Shown piece by piece: positions 1 through 8,687 of a DNA stretch of 64,000 nt. The notes beneath the pieces are model-generated. The model was given only the letters and a program-made list of their open reading frames with translations. It had not been told where the DNA came from and ran no database searches. The position numbers and the translations under genes are program-made. The DNA comes from Volucribacter amazonae (lineage in GTDB: Bacteria; Pseudomonadota; Gammaproteobacteria; Enterobacterales; Pasteurellaceae), in the NCBI RefSeq assembly GCF_029783845.1, contig NZ_LWID01000001.1:992001-1056000 (forward strand), read 5' to 3'. Each line of letters begins with the position of its first letter. Position 1 is the first letter of the stretch.

Positions 1-242
1 ATATTGTGCTATACCTCTTATCAGGGGCAAATTCCCCCATTGAAAATATGCCTGAACTGGTGCAAAAACTGACCCAGTTTTCACCTACCACCATTTTTGC
101 TGCCTATACGCAAGATGTGCTATTTCGTGATGCAGGCATACAATATGTATGGCAAAAATTATTACAAATGGCGGCATTAGGTGGCGGTTTTCTCGCCCTT
201 GCCCTTATTCAATTTAAAACCATGCTTTCTCGACAAGGATAA
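1..242 (+). CDS. ABC-2 type transporter permease, C-terminal fragment (cut by window edge)
   Basis: The reading frame is open from the left edge, so only about the last 79 residues are visible. The tail carries a hydrophobic segment near its end (MAALGGGFLALALIQF) followed by a short basic cytoplasmic end, as in the last membrane helix of ABC-2 permeases of the YhhJ/YhiH type. Motif-like residues around SGANSPIENMP resemble the extracellular loop of these permeases, where a short hydrophobic segment is followed by conserved P and N residues. The next gene starts 8 bases downstream and encodes an outer-membrane efflux lipoprotein, which supports a tripartite ABC exporter. Substrate unknown. 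The family call rests on the fragment and its neighbour. Confidence 0.7.
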   Translation, partial: IVLYLLSGANSPIENMPELVQKLTQFSPTTIFAAYTQDVLFRDAGIQYVWQKLLQMAALGGGFLALALIQFKTMLSRQG

Positions 243-250
243 AGAATATC

Positions 251-1687
251 ATGAAAAAAAATCTAAAACTGACCGCACTTTCTTGCTCATTTATCATCTT
301 AAATGCCTGTAGCCAAACCCAACTGGATTTATCCTCATCAATGGAAATTCCAGCCAGCTTTAGCCAACAGCAAGCAGGGCAAAGCCAACAAAATATCCAA
401 CAATGGTGGCAAAACTGGCAAGATCCACAACTTAATCGCCTTATTGAACAAGGGCTTGCCCATAACCTTGATCTTGCCCTTGCCAAAGGAAGACTGACTG
501 AAGCCCAAGCACAAAGCCGCATGGCAAATGCCGAATTAGGGGCAAATGTAGGTGTCAGCGGAACAGCAGGGATAGGATATAGCGATATAAACACAGGGAT
601 AATCAACCCAGCCAGTAGCCGTAGCCACGCCTTATTAGGCGGCTTGACCGCCAGTTGGGAGCCTGATTTATTTGGACAAAAACGCAGTGATAGCGATGCG
701 GCACAAGCTGTCGCATTAAGCTACCAACAACAAGTCTATGCCACTCAACTGTTAATCACCGCACAAATTGCCGAAAGCTATTTCAATATTTATGCCATTG
801 AACAACAACAAAGCGTATTAAAACAACAAATTAACGCCCTACAACAATTACAGCGTTACCTTACAGGACGCTTTCAAGCAGGGCAAATCAATGCCTATGA
901 ACGACAAGAAGTGGCAAAACAAATCAGTGCTGCACAAGCCCAACAAGCCACCTTACAAGCACAACGTGATACCCAGCAACGCCAGCTAGCCATACTCACA
1001 GGACAATCACTACAACAATTCCGCCTAACAACACAAGGCAACCCTCTCGTGCATTTACCTGCCATTCCCACAGGGCAAATGCCAGCGGAAGTACTGGCTC
1101 GCCGTCCAGACCTATCCGCCAACGCCCAACAAGTACAAGCCTATGCAGCAAAACTTGCCAGTGCTAAAGCCGATTTATTACCCCGCTTTGACCTACAATT
1201 CTTAGGACAAGGCGGACGCATAGACGTAAATAATGACCTTTCCTACTTATCAGGCATCGGCAGTTTTCTCAGTCTTGGCATACAATTCCCCCTCTTTACC
1301 AACGGGCGAATTCAAGCCAATATTGATGCCAGCGATGCACGCTTACAACAAGCCCTAATCCAATACGATAAAACCCTCTTAACCGCCCTCGCAGAGGTAG
1401 AGAACGCTTATCAACAACAATACGCCCTACGTCAACAAAATCAACAGCTTAACCAAGCATTACAACAGGCTCAACAACAAAGCAAAGAAGCAAAACGCCT
1501 ATTCCAATACGGCGACCAAACCTTTAACAACACCATCTCGGCTCAACTTTCCGTCTTAAACTACCAACAACAACTTATCCAATCACAACTGGAAACCGCC
1601 AAAAGTTTAGTCGGACTATATAAAGCCTTAGGGGGTGGTTGGCAGGAAAAAGGGATAAACAATAGCGTAAATGATGAAGCTAAATGA
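251..1687 (+). CDS. NodT/TolC-family outer-membrane efflux lipoprotein
   Basis: The protein has 478 residues, a normal length for the family. It starts with a lipoprotein signal peptide whose lipobox is LNAC, with Cys20 as the predicted lipidated residue. The remainder is made of the two long, Gln-rich alpha-helical repeats of outer-membrane efflux proteins, each following the typical NLDLALAKGRLTEAQ and LAEVENAYQQQYALRQQ patterns near residues 72-86 and 378-394. Such proteins form the trimeric outer-membrane duct of tripartite pumps. Its position 8 bases after an ABC-2 permease suggests it serves an ABC exporter rather than an RND pump. An uptake word (complement form, 272-280) lies inside the signal-peptide coding region. 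Confidence 0.9.
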   Translation: MKKNLKLTALSCSFIILNACSQTQLDLSSSMEIPASFSQQQAGQSQQNIQQWWQNWQDPQLNRLIEQGLAHNLDLALAKGRLTEAQAQSRMANAELGANVGVSGTAGIGYSDINTGIINPASSRSHALLGGLTASWEPDLFGQKRSDSDAAQAVALSYQQQVYATQLLITAQIAESYFNIYAIEQQQSVLKQQINALQQLQRYLTGRFQAGQINAYERQEVAKQISAAQAQQATLQAQRDTQQRQLAILTGQSLQQFRLTTQGNPLVHLPAIPTGQMPAEVLARRPDLSANAQQVQAYAAKLASAKADLLPRFDLQFLGQGGRIDVNNDLSYLSGIGSFLSLGIQFPLFTNGRIQANIDASDARLQQALIQYDKTLLTALAEVENAYQQQYALRQQNQQLNQALQQAQQQSKEAKRLFQYGDQTFNNTISAQLSVLNYQQQLIQSQLETAKSLVGLYKALGGGWQEKGINNSVNDEAK

Positions 1688-1701
1688 GTGGGTTAATATA
1701 G

Positions 1702-1733
1702 AAAAAAGTGCGGTAAAAATTACCGCACTTTTT
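1702..1733. terminator. Bidirectional terminator made of an inverted uptake-sequence pair
   Basis: AAAAAGTGCGGTA and TACCGCACTTTTT face each other with a 5-base loop, giving a strong stem flanked by A and T runs. It lies between the convergent efflux lipoprotein gene (plus) and fbaA (minus), so it can terminate both. Paired uptake words used as terminators are well known in Haemophilus. Confidence 0.85.
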
Positions 1734-1749
1734 ATTAATCTATCAATGA

Positions 1750-2829
1750 TTAAAGTACATCAATACAGTTTAGATCTTCAAAAGATTGTTCTAAACGTTT
1801 AGACATTGACTCTTCCATTTTGCGTAACCAAACACGTGGATCATAGTATTTTTTGTTTGGTGCGTCTGGACCTTCTGGGTTACCTAATTGACCTTGTAGG
1901 TAAGCCTCGTTAGCTTTATAGAAGTTTAAAATGCCTTCCCAAGATGCCCATTGTGTATCGGTGTCAATATTCATTTTAATTGCACCGTAACCGATAGCTT
2001 CACGAATTTCTTCACGACTTGAACCAGAACCGCCGTGGAAGACGAAGTTAATGGATTTCGCTGGTAAGTTACGTTCTTTTGATACAAACTCTTGTGATGC
2101 CCCTAAGATGCTCGGTTTTAATTTTACGTTACCCGGTTTGTACACGCCATGCACGTTACCGAACGCTGCTGCCACAGTAAAACGTGGGCTAACAGGGTTG
2201 AGTTGGTCATAAACATAAAGCACATCTTCTGGTTGAGTATAAAGACGCGCTTCATCTACATCGGTATTATCTACGCCATCTTCTTCGCCGCCAGTAATAC
2301 CAATTTCAATTTCAAGGGTCATACCAATTTTGCTCATACGCTCAAGGTATTGACGGCAAATTGCCATATTTTCTTCCATAGGCTCTTCAGATAAATCGAT
2401 CATATGAGAAGAGAACAATGGTTTGCCTGTTTCAGCAAAGTGTTTTTCGCCCGCTTCAAGTAAGCCATCTACCCAAGGAAGTAAGTTTTTCGCACAGTGG
2501 TCAGTATGTAAAATAACAGGTACGCCATATTCTTCCGCTAAGGCGTGAACGTGTTTTGCACCAGCAATGGCACCTAATACATCAGGGCGTTGTCCGCTGG
2601 TTGGTTTAATGCCTTTACCTGCATAGAAAGAAGAACCACCGTTTGAGAATTGCACAATAACAGGGGCTTTAACACGAGCTGCCGTTTCTAATACCGCATT
2701 AATAGAGTCTGAACCCACACAGTTTACCGCAGGAATTGCGAAATTATGTTCTTTTGCATAAGCAAAGACTTTTTGTACATCATCACCAGTTACAACACCC
2801 GGTTTAACAATATCTAATAATTTAGCCAT
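1750..2829 (-). CDS. fbaA: Class II fructose-bisphosphate aldolase
   Basis: The enzyme cleaves fructose-1,6-bisphosphate into dihydroxyacetone phosphate and glyceraldehyde-3-phosphate (glycolysis, cytosol, zinc dependent). It has 359 residues, the usual class II-A length. The zinc/catalytic motif HTDHCAKN is at residues 108-115 (Asp110, His111), with the acidic EEDGVDN loop and the glycine-rich FHGGSGSSREEI phosphate-binding segment further on. It lies 62 bases downstream of pgk on the same strand, the pgk-fba pair found in many gamma-proteobacteria, so the two are probably cotranscribed. No anomalies. Confidence 0.97.
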   Translation of the reverse strand: MAKLLDIVKPGVVTGDDVQKVFAYAKEHNFAIPAVNCVGSDSINAVLETAARVKAPVIVQFSNGGSSFYAGKGIKPTSGQRPDVLGAIAGAKHVHALAEEYGVPVILHTDHCAKNLLPWVDGLLEAGEKHFAETGKPLFSSHMIDLSEEPMEENMAICRQYLERMSKIGMTLEIEIGITGGEEDGVDNTDVDEARLYTQPEDVLYVYDQLNPVSPRFTVAAAFGNVHGVYKPGNVKLKPSILGASQEFVSKERNLPAKSINFVFHGGSGSSREEIREAIGYGAIKMNIDTDTQWASWEGILNFYKANEAYLQGQLGNPEGPDAPNKKYYDPRVWLRKMEESMSKRLEQSFEDLNCIDVL

Positions 2830-2891
2830 TTTATTTTCCTTTAATTAATAATAAAACTTATCAAATAATAAGGGGCTATGCCCCTGTAACC

Positions 2892-4055
2892 TTAATTTTT
2901 TGCACGTTTCTCAAGAATTTCAACGGCAGGTAATACTTTACCCTCAACAAACTCTAAGAATGCACCGCCCCCTGTGGAAATATAAGAAATTTTATCGGCG
3001 ATACCGAATAAATCAATAGCCGCTAACGTATCGCCACCCCCAGCAATAGAGAAAGCATCACTTTCTGCAATCGCTTGAGAAATCACTTCTGTTCCTTTAC
3101 GGAAATTTGGGAATTCAAATACGCCGACTGGACCATTCCATAAAATAGTTTTGGCATTTTTGATTAATGCAGCAAATTCTTCTGCGGTTTTGTCGCCAAT
3201 ATCAAAAATAGATTCATTATCCGTTACTTCGTTTATGGCTTTTTCTGTGGCAGGGGCAGTTTCAGAAAATTCTGTGCCTACACGCACATCAACAGGAACA
3301 GGGATATTAGTAGCTTTCGCAAGGCGTTGAGCCTCAGGGATTAAATCTGCTTCATAAAGAGATTTACCCACATTATTGCCCTCTGCCGCAATAAAGGTAT
3401 TAGCAATACCGCCACCTACAATTAATTGATCAGCGATTTTAGAGAGAGAGTCTAATACGGTAAGTTTAGTAGATACTTTTGAACCGCCCACAATGGCTAA
3501 CATTGGACGTTGCGGTTCTTTTAAGGCTTTGCCTAGTGCATCTAATTCGGCCGCTAATAATGGACCAGCACAGGCAATAGGGGCATATTCTGCCACGCCG
3601 TAAGTAGAGGCTTGCGCGCGGTGTGCTGTACCAAAAGCGTCCATTACAAACACATCGCAAAGTGCGGCATATTTTTTACCAAGTTCAGCATCGTTTTTCT
3701 TTTCGCCTTTATTGATACGCACATTTTCAAGCACCACAACTTCACCTTGATTAACTTCAACGCCATCAAGATAATCACGCACTAAACGTACAGGCACATC
3801 TAACGCATTATTTAAGTAATCAACAACAGGCTGTAATGAATCCGCTTCAGTAAATTCGCCTTCCGTTGGACGCCCTAAATGAGAAGTAACCATCACTTTT
3901 GCCCCTTTTTCTAAGGCAAGTTTTAAGGTTGGAATTGTCGCACGAATACGTGCATCAGACGTTACCACGCCGTCTTTTACTGGTACATTTAAATCTGCAC
4001 GAATAAAAACGCGTTTACCATTTAAGTCCAAATCGGTCATTTTAATTACTGACAT
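2892..4055 (-). CDS. pgk: Phosphoglycerate kinase
   Basis: The enzyme transfers phosphate between 1,3-bisphosphoglycerate and ADP (glycolysis, cytosol). It has 387 residues, the standard bacterial length. Visible family signatures are RADLNVP (residues 19-25), the substrate-binding SHLGRP, LENVRINKGEKKN, and the C-terminal nucleotide-binding region with GGGDTLAAI and STGGGAFLEF. It is first in the pgk-fbaA pair. About 200 bases separate it from the rna gene upstream; that gap contains one uptake word at about 4220 and A/T-rich DNA in which the promoter must lie. Confidence 0.97.
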   Translation of the reverse strand: MSVIKMTDLDLNGKRVFIRADLNVPVKDGVVTSDARIRATIPTLKLALEKGAKVMVTSHLGRPTEGEFTEADSLQPVVDYLNNALDVPVRLVRDYLDGVEVNQGEVVVLENVRINKGEKKNDAELGKKYAALCDVFVMDAFGTAHRAQASTYGVAEYAPIACAGPLLAAELDALGKALKEPQRPMLAIVGGSKVSTKLTVLDSLSKIADQLIVGGGIANTFIAAEGNNVGKSLYEADLIPEAQRLAKATNIPVPVDVRVGTEFSETAPATEKAINEVTDNESIFDIGDKTAEEFAALIKNAKTILWNGPVGVFEFPNFRKGTEVISQAIAESDAFSIAGGGDTLAAIDLFGIADKISYISTGGGAFLEFVEGKVLPAVEILEKRAKN

Positions 4056-4256
4056 AATTGATCCTCTAGTAAGTTAAGATAAAATAAAAACTTCGCCCAT
4101 TATAACCAGTTATCCCCTGTGATTAATAGTGCTAGATCAAAGAATTTTTGATTTATTTTATTTATTTAAATAAATCAACGTCAGTGATAACTTGGTTTAA
4201 TCTTGGCAAAAGCCATAAAAAGTGCGGTCATTTTTGCCAAAATTTTTTATGTCACA

Positions 4257-4943
4257 CTAACGCACCCTTGGGCAATCCATAACCTGCCATTGTAAGTCAT
4301 AACAAATAAAAAGTTCATTGCCTCGGGCATTGAGGTTTTTACCTTGCAAGGCAGGATTATTTTTCTTTAACCAACGAAATAATTCTGTACGTGATAAGGT
4401 ATAATCTGGCAAGTTAAGAGCATGATATAATTCACGCTGTTTCTCAAAATAGCTACGTGCATCGTTAAAGGCACAAGCCCCATGTTTTTCCCATTCCCCC
4501 TGCAATAACCTTGCATCAGGCGATTCCGGTAGAAATTCCTCAATAAGCTCCCTAGGTAAGGCTTTTAGATCCCCTTGGCAAAAACGAGGGTGTTCAGATA
4601 TTCGGCGTGCCTTGGCGTGTTGCGGCCATAAACCATGAATAATCCAGCCAAATTGTTGGGTGTCGCCACATTGATACTGCATTGAGGCTGGTAAATTATC
4701 CTGATAACGTTTTTGCTGTTGAGTACAAAAAGCGGGTGACCAAGATAAAACGAGGGTGTAATAATCGGTGCTAGCCCGTTTATTTTGCCCAATGGGATCA
4801 TGTTTCATGGATACGTCATAATCCGTATCTAACGCTACTTCTACAGCATGTTTTTGTTGAGCAAAATAATACCAGCCTGCTAATAAAAACATAAAAAAGC
4901 AAACTACAAATAATGAGAGTAATAAGGTATTACGTTGATTCAT
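4257..4943 (-). CDS. rna: Ribonuclease I (RNase T2 family)
   Basis: This is a broad-specificity endoribonuclease of the T2 family, normally periplasmic. Both active-site boxes are present: IIHGLWPQ (His103) and GEWEKHGAC (Glu150, His154). A hydrophobic segment at residues 6-23 is a signal peptide or membrane anchor. There is no sharp AXA cleavage site, so anchoring is possible. At 228 residues it is shorter than E. coli RNase I, as I recall it. AAGGAATAAGT precedes the ATG. It is a single gene, divergent from the ferredoxin gene. Confidence 0.9.
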   Translation of the reverse strand: MNQRNTLLLSLFVVCFFMFLLAGWYYFAQQKHAVEVALDTDYDVSMKHDPIGQNKRASTDYYTLVLSWSPAFCTQQQKRYQDNLPASMQYQCGDTQQFGWIIHGLWPQHAKARRISEHPRFCQGDLKALPRELIEEFLPESPDARLLQGEWEKHGACAFNDARSYFEKQRELYHALNLPDYTLSRTELFRWLKKNNPALQGKNLNARGNELFICYDLQWQVMDCPRVR

Positions 4944-5043
4944 ACTTATTCCTTAATGATCGCTTGTGAAAAAGTGGCTTTTTAGCAAACTTTCTTTATA
5001 ATGTGCCACTTATTATTTTTTATCCTTTAGTTGTAACAGCGTT

Positions 5044-5304
5044 ATGGCATTGTTAATTACTGCAAAATGTACAAACTGCGATATGTGTTTGCCAGAATGT
5101 CCCAATGAGGCTATTTCGGTTGGCGATGAGATCTATGTGATTGATCCTGTGCTTTGTACCGAGTGCGTGGGGCATTATGATAAACCCACTTGCCAAAAAG
5201 TTTGCCCCATTAATCACTGCATTATCTCTGATCCCGAGCATATTGAAAGCCACGATGAACTATGGGAAAAATTTGTGTTAATTCATCACGCCGATAAACT
5301 TTAG
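5044..5304 (+). CDS. yfhL: YfhL-type ferredoxin with two 4Fe-4S clusters
   Basis: This is a small electron carrier of 86 residues. The first cluster motif is C9-x2-C12-x2-C15-x3-C19-P, and the second is the longer C38-x2-C41-x8-C50-x3-C54-P typical of the YfhL/Allochromatium-type ferredoxins. The stretch between C41 and C50 (VGHYDKPT) is the characteristic insertion. Its partner enzyme is not indicated by the neighbours. The gene stands alone, divergent from rna and convergent with the shikimate-dehydrogenase-like gene, with only 3 bases between the stop codons. Confidence 0.9.
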   Translation: MALLITAKCTNCDMCLPECPNEAISVGDEIYVIDPVLCTECVGHYDKPTCQKVCPINHCIISDPEHIESHDELWEKFVLIHHADKL

Positions 5305-5307
5305 CCC

Positions 5308-6123
5308 TTAACTTGTCGCCGATTGCGCAAATTCTGCCGCTTGAGCAATAAGTTGTTCATTAGGGCGTTGTTGGGTATATAACACAAATTGTTCTACCGC
5401 TTGTAAAACAATGACTTCTGCCCCTGAAATGGTGGTTTTACCTTGTTGTTTGGCATAAGCAATCAATGGAGTTTGTGCTGGCAATGCTACCACATCAAAA
5501 ATCACTTGAGCTTGTTGGATTAATGGTTCAGCAAAAGCTAATTGCTCTGCTTCTGCACCACCATACATACCTATGGGGGTAACATTGACTAGAATATCAG
5601 CCCCTTGGCTCAAGGCATTGCAATATTGATAACCATATAAGTCTGCTAAATACTGTCCTGTTTGCTGATTGCGTGCCAATACGGTTAATTGAGTAAATCC
5701 CGCTTGTTTAAACGCCGCTACCACCGCTTTTGCCATTCCGCCACTTCCTTGCACCACCACCGATTGCTTAGGCGATAATTGATATTGAGCAATTAATTTG
5801 CTAATCGCAATATAGTCGGTGTTATAAGCGGTTAAATAACCATTATCATTGACAATGGTATTTACCGACCGGATTGCTTGGGCAGAGGGCGATAATTCAT
5901 CAAGAAACGGAATACAACTTTCTTTAAAGGGCATTGAAATAGCACAACCTCGTATGCCTAATGCACGAATACCTTTTACGGCATCTTCAATATGCTGGGT
6001 AGTAAAGGCTTTATAAATAAAATTCAAGCCCAGTTTTTCATATAAATAATTATGAAATCTTGTACCAAAATTGCCGGGACGCCCTGCTAATGACATACAA
6101 AGCTGTGTATCTTTATTAATCAT
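5308..6123 (-). CDS. Shikimate 5-dehydrogenase-like protein
   Basis: The protein has 271 residues with the two-domain layout of the AroE family. The N-terminal substrate domain contains MPFKESCIPFLDEL, whose Lys is the catalytic one, then NTIV and YNTDYIAI, whose Asp is the partner. The C-terminal Rossmann domain has the glycine loop GSGGMAKAV. It resembles the SdhL/HI0607 group rather than canonical AroE; SLAGRPGNFG replaces the usual shikimate-binding SxSPxxHN near the N-terminus. The substrate is therefore uncertain, and it is unlikely to be the main AroE. AAAGGTAC precedes the ATG. Confidence 0.85.
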   Translation of the reverse strand: MINKDTQLCMSLAGRPGNFGTRFHNYLYEKLGLNFIYKAFTTQHIEDAVKGIRALGIRGCAISMPFKESCIPFLDELSPSAQAIRSVNTIVNDNGYLTAYNTDYIAISKLIAQYQLSPKQSVVVQGSGGMAKAVVAAFKQAGFTQLTVLARNQQTGQYLADLYGYQYCNALSQGADILVNVTPIGMYGGAEAEQLAFAEPLIQQAQVIFDVVALPAQTPLIAYAKQQGKTTISGAEVIVLQAVEQFVLYTQQRPNEQLIAQAAEFAQSATS

Positions 6124-6143
6124 TTTTTGTACCTTTGTTCGGT

Positions 6144-7139
6144 TTATTGATTATACCAAGTGGATAATAATATCCCTGCATTTACCACTACATTTAAGCC
6201 TTGTTTTAATTGATGACTATGAGAAATTTTCACTTGTTTATCACTAGGCAAAAGCAAGCTATCATCATTTACTTCGCTCAAGACAAAAACCACTTTATTG
6301 GCAAATTTTATGTGTGAAAGTGCTTCCCCTTGCTTATCTGCGCTAAGATGCACAATTTGATAGCCCGCTTGACGTAATTGTTGCAACCCTTGGTGAAGAT
6401 TGTGGCTTTCTAAGGATATAAGATGCTCCGCGCCCCCTTCCGCAATGCGTAATGCCATAGAGGAATGTAAACAATCAACTTGTTCAACTACAAGCCCTCT
6501 CACGCCAAAATAAGCACAGGTTCGCATTAAGCCACCGATATTGTAAGCATTGCCTATTTGATTTAATAGCACTAAACAATCTTGCGAGCGTTCAAGTTGT
6601 AAATAACCTGAAAGCGTAAAAGGCGTGCTTTTCTTTACCAACATACAAATACCGCCATGGTGTTCCGAACCACTCACTAATTGTAATTCTTGATTATCTA
6701 CAATGTGGTACACTTTTTTATGGCTAGCTAAATAACGTAAAATATGCCCAATTTTATGGGACATTTGCACCGTTGCCCATATTCGCACAATGGCATCAGG
6801 ACGCACATCAAACAAGGTTAAACACGCATTCTCGCCATACACTTTCATTTCTTCTGCACGATTTTTGCGAATTTTTTCTGGGGCACGTGGCGAAAGTGGA
6901 CCTGTTTTTTTCTCATTTACTTGGCTTGTACGATTTTTAACTAAAACCGCAACAGTCCCTGCTTTATTGGCAGAGGGTAACTGGGTATTCGTAAGCGTAG
7001 AAACCGTTTTAGTTGAAAATTGAGATTTTTGCCCTTTCTTATGAGCATCTGCTGAGGTTGCTCGCTGAGAGGAAAGATGAGAAGTTGGTTCTTTAAATTG
7101 CCGTTTATTTTGTTGAAAAGTGGTTTTTTTATGTTGCAT
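6144..7139 (-). CDS. SpoU/TrmH-family RNA 2'-O-methyltransferase (YfiF-like)
   Basis: The protein has 331 residues. The first 95 or so are low-complexity, rich in Lys, Thr and Ser, and probably disordered and RNA-binding. A substrate-binding L30e-like region follows, then the SPOUT domain, with motif 1 LLNQIGNAYNIGGLMRTC and motif 3 LKQGLNVVVNAGILL. Motif 2, normally GxExxG, reads FVLSEVNDDSLL: the Glu remains but the flanking glycines are lost, so SAM binding may be altered. E. coli YfiF is the closest named protein I can suggest. It is 20 bases upstream of the shikimate-dehydrogenase-like gene on the same strand, so they may share a transcript. Confidence 0.8.
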   Translation of the reverse strand: MQHKKTTFQQNKRQFKEPTSHLSSQRATSADAHKKGQKSQFSTKTVSTLTNTQLPSANKAGTVAVLVKNRTSQVNEKKTGPLSPRAPEKIRKNRAEEMKVYGENACLTLFDVRPDAIVRIWATVQMSHKIGHILRYLASHKKVYHIVDNQELQLVSGSEHHGGICMLVKKSTPFTLSGYLQLERSQDCLVLLNQIGNAYNIGGLMRTCAYFGVRGLVVEQVDCLHSSMALRIAEGGAEHLISLESHNLHQGLQQLRQAGYQIVHLSADKQGEALSHIKFANKVVFVLSEVNDDSLLLPSDKQVKISHSHQLKQGLNVVVNAGILLSTWYNQ

Positions 7140-7296
7140 AAATCACTCAAAAGCCATGAAGTTAAGATCAACCATTATAACGGTAAAAGCCAGAGAAATC
7201 GCTATTTTTTAACAGAAAAAGGCGGAAATTACTGTTAAAATAGCCTCGTTAATTGTAAACTAGCTACTTAATATTCGGAATAATCATTGAATAATT

Positions 7297-8649
7297 ATGC
7301 TAATAGACAAAAGTAAGCGAGCAAAAAGAAATCTTGAAAATTTGCCTTGTTTAGCACAAAACCCAGCAAATATAACCTTTATTTATCGTGCTGAAGACTT
7401 TAAACACCAGATTATTCAGCTTATTCGCCAAGCCAAAACTCGCATTTATATTACCGCACTTTATTGGCAAAATGATGAGGCAGGGCAGCAAATCTTAGCC
7501 GAAATTTATCAAGCCAAACGAACTAATCCACAACTTGACATTAAAATCTTGGTAGATTGGCATCGGGCTCAACGTAATTTATTGGGGGCAGAAAAAACCA
7601 GCACCAATGCCGATTGGTATGCACAACAACGTCATCAACAAGATGAAGCGTTATTTTGGGGCGTACCCATTAATACCAGAGAAATTTTTGGGGTATTACA
7701 TATAAAAGGGTTTATTTTTGATGATACCTTGTTATATAGCGGTGCAAGTATTAATAATATTTACCTTTGCCAACAGCAAAAATACCGTTACGATCGTTAT
7801 CATCAAATTATCAATCCAGCATTAGCTGATTGTATGGTGAATTTTATTAACCAATATTTATGGGATTTGCGAGCTGTTTTCCCATTGGATCAATTACCTC
7901 GTCCAACCACCAAAGAAATACGCCAGTCTATTCGTACTTATCGTAAACATTTGGCACAACAGGGCGAATATCAATTTGAGGATAGTGGCAATACTCAGCA
8001 ACTTCGCATTAGCCCATTATTTGGTTTGGGCGGACAGCATAATGTCTTAAATCGCACCATTGAAGATTTATTATTAGTGGTAGAACATACCCTAATTATT
8101 TGTACGCCTTATTTTAATTTACCTCGTAGCCTACAACAAAAAATTCGTCAGCTGTTACAACAGGGTAAACAAGTAGAAATTATTGTGGGCGATAAAACCG
8201 CAAATGATTTTTATATTTCCCCAGAAAAGCCCTTTAAACTGATCGGTGCGTTGCCTTATTTGTATGAAAAAAATCTGCGTGCATTTAGCAAAAAATTTGC
8301 GGATTATATCAAGCAGGGTAATTTAATCATTAGAACATGGAAAAATGGCGAAAATAGCTACCATTTGAAAGGGGTTTGGGTTGATGATCGTTATATCCTA
8401 TTAACGGGTAATAATCTCAATCCACGAGCTTGGCGTTTAGATGCTGAAAATGGTTTGCTTATCCAAGATCCCCTTCAGCAATTAAAACCACAAGTGGCAC
8501 AAGAATTGCAAGCCATTCGTCAACATACGCAACAGATAAAGCATTACACTGAATTGCAAGACTTGGCGGACTACCCTCTCCCTGTACAAAAACTGTTGAA
8601 AAAATTTGCCCGAATTAAAGCGGACGCCTTAATTAAAATGGTGTTATAG
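7297..8649 (+). CDS. pssA: CDP-diacylglycerol-serine O-phosphatidyltransferase
   Basis: This is the phosphatidylserine synthase of the phospholipase D superfamily, which makes the precursor of phosphatidylethanolamine at the inner membrane surface. It has 450 residues. Two HxK motifs are visible: HIKGFIFDD (His135, Lys137) and HLKGVWVDD (His356, Lys358), each followed by an SGASIN or TGNNLN block. This matches E. coli PssA in length and layout. No clear Shine-Dalgarno precedes the ATG. The TAG stop forms part of a hairpin at 8647-8670. Confidence 0.95.
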   Translation: MLIDKSKRAKRNLENLPCLAQNPANITFIYRAEDFKHQIIQLIRQAKTRIYITALYWQNDEAGQQILAEIYQAKRTNPQLDIKILVDWHRAQRNLLGAEKTSTNADWYAQQRHQQDEALFWGVPINTREIFGVLHIKGFIFDDTLLYSGASINNIYLCQQQKYRYDRYHQIINPALADCMVNFINQYLWDLRAVFPLDQLPRPTTKEIRQSIRTYRKHLAQQGEYQFEDSGNTQQLRISPLFGLGGQHNVLNRTIEDLLLVVEHTLIICTPYFNLPRSLQQKIRQLLQQGKQVEIIVGDKTANDFYISPEKPFKLIGALPYLYEKNLRAFSKKFADYIKQGNLIIRTWKNGENSYHLKGVWVDDRYILLTGNNLNPRAWRLDAENGLLIQDPLQQLKPQVAQELQAIRQHTQQIKHYTELQDLADYPLPVQKLLKKFARIKADALIKMVL

Positions 8650-8670
8650 CCGTTGAAATCTCAACGGCTA
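8647..8670. terminator. Hairpin between convergent pssA and MFS gene
   Basis: TAGCCGTTGA and TCAACGGCTA form a perfect 10-bp stem with a 4-base loop, overlapping the pssA stop codon. There is no adjoining T run, so it is a weak intrinsic terminator at best, but its position between convergent genes fits a 3'-end stabilising or terminating role. Confidence 0.5.
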
Positions 8671-8687
8671 CCTTAGGACAACGATAA

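Noticed and set aside
214..606. Open frame of 130 codons on the minus strand opposite the efflux lipoprotein
   Set aside because: Shadow frame: Cys- and Trp-rich composition, no ribosome site, and it lies wholly over a well-supported gene.
4203..4240. Hairpin TTGGCAAAA...TTTTGCCAA enclosing an uptake word, followed by a T run on the plus strand
   Set aside because: No plus-strand gene ends nearby, and on the minus strand (after rna) there is no T run. I treat it as an uptake word in an A/T-rich gap, not a terminator.
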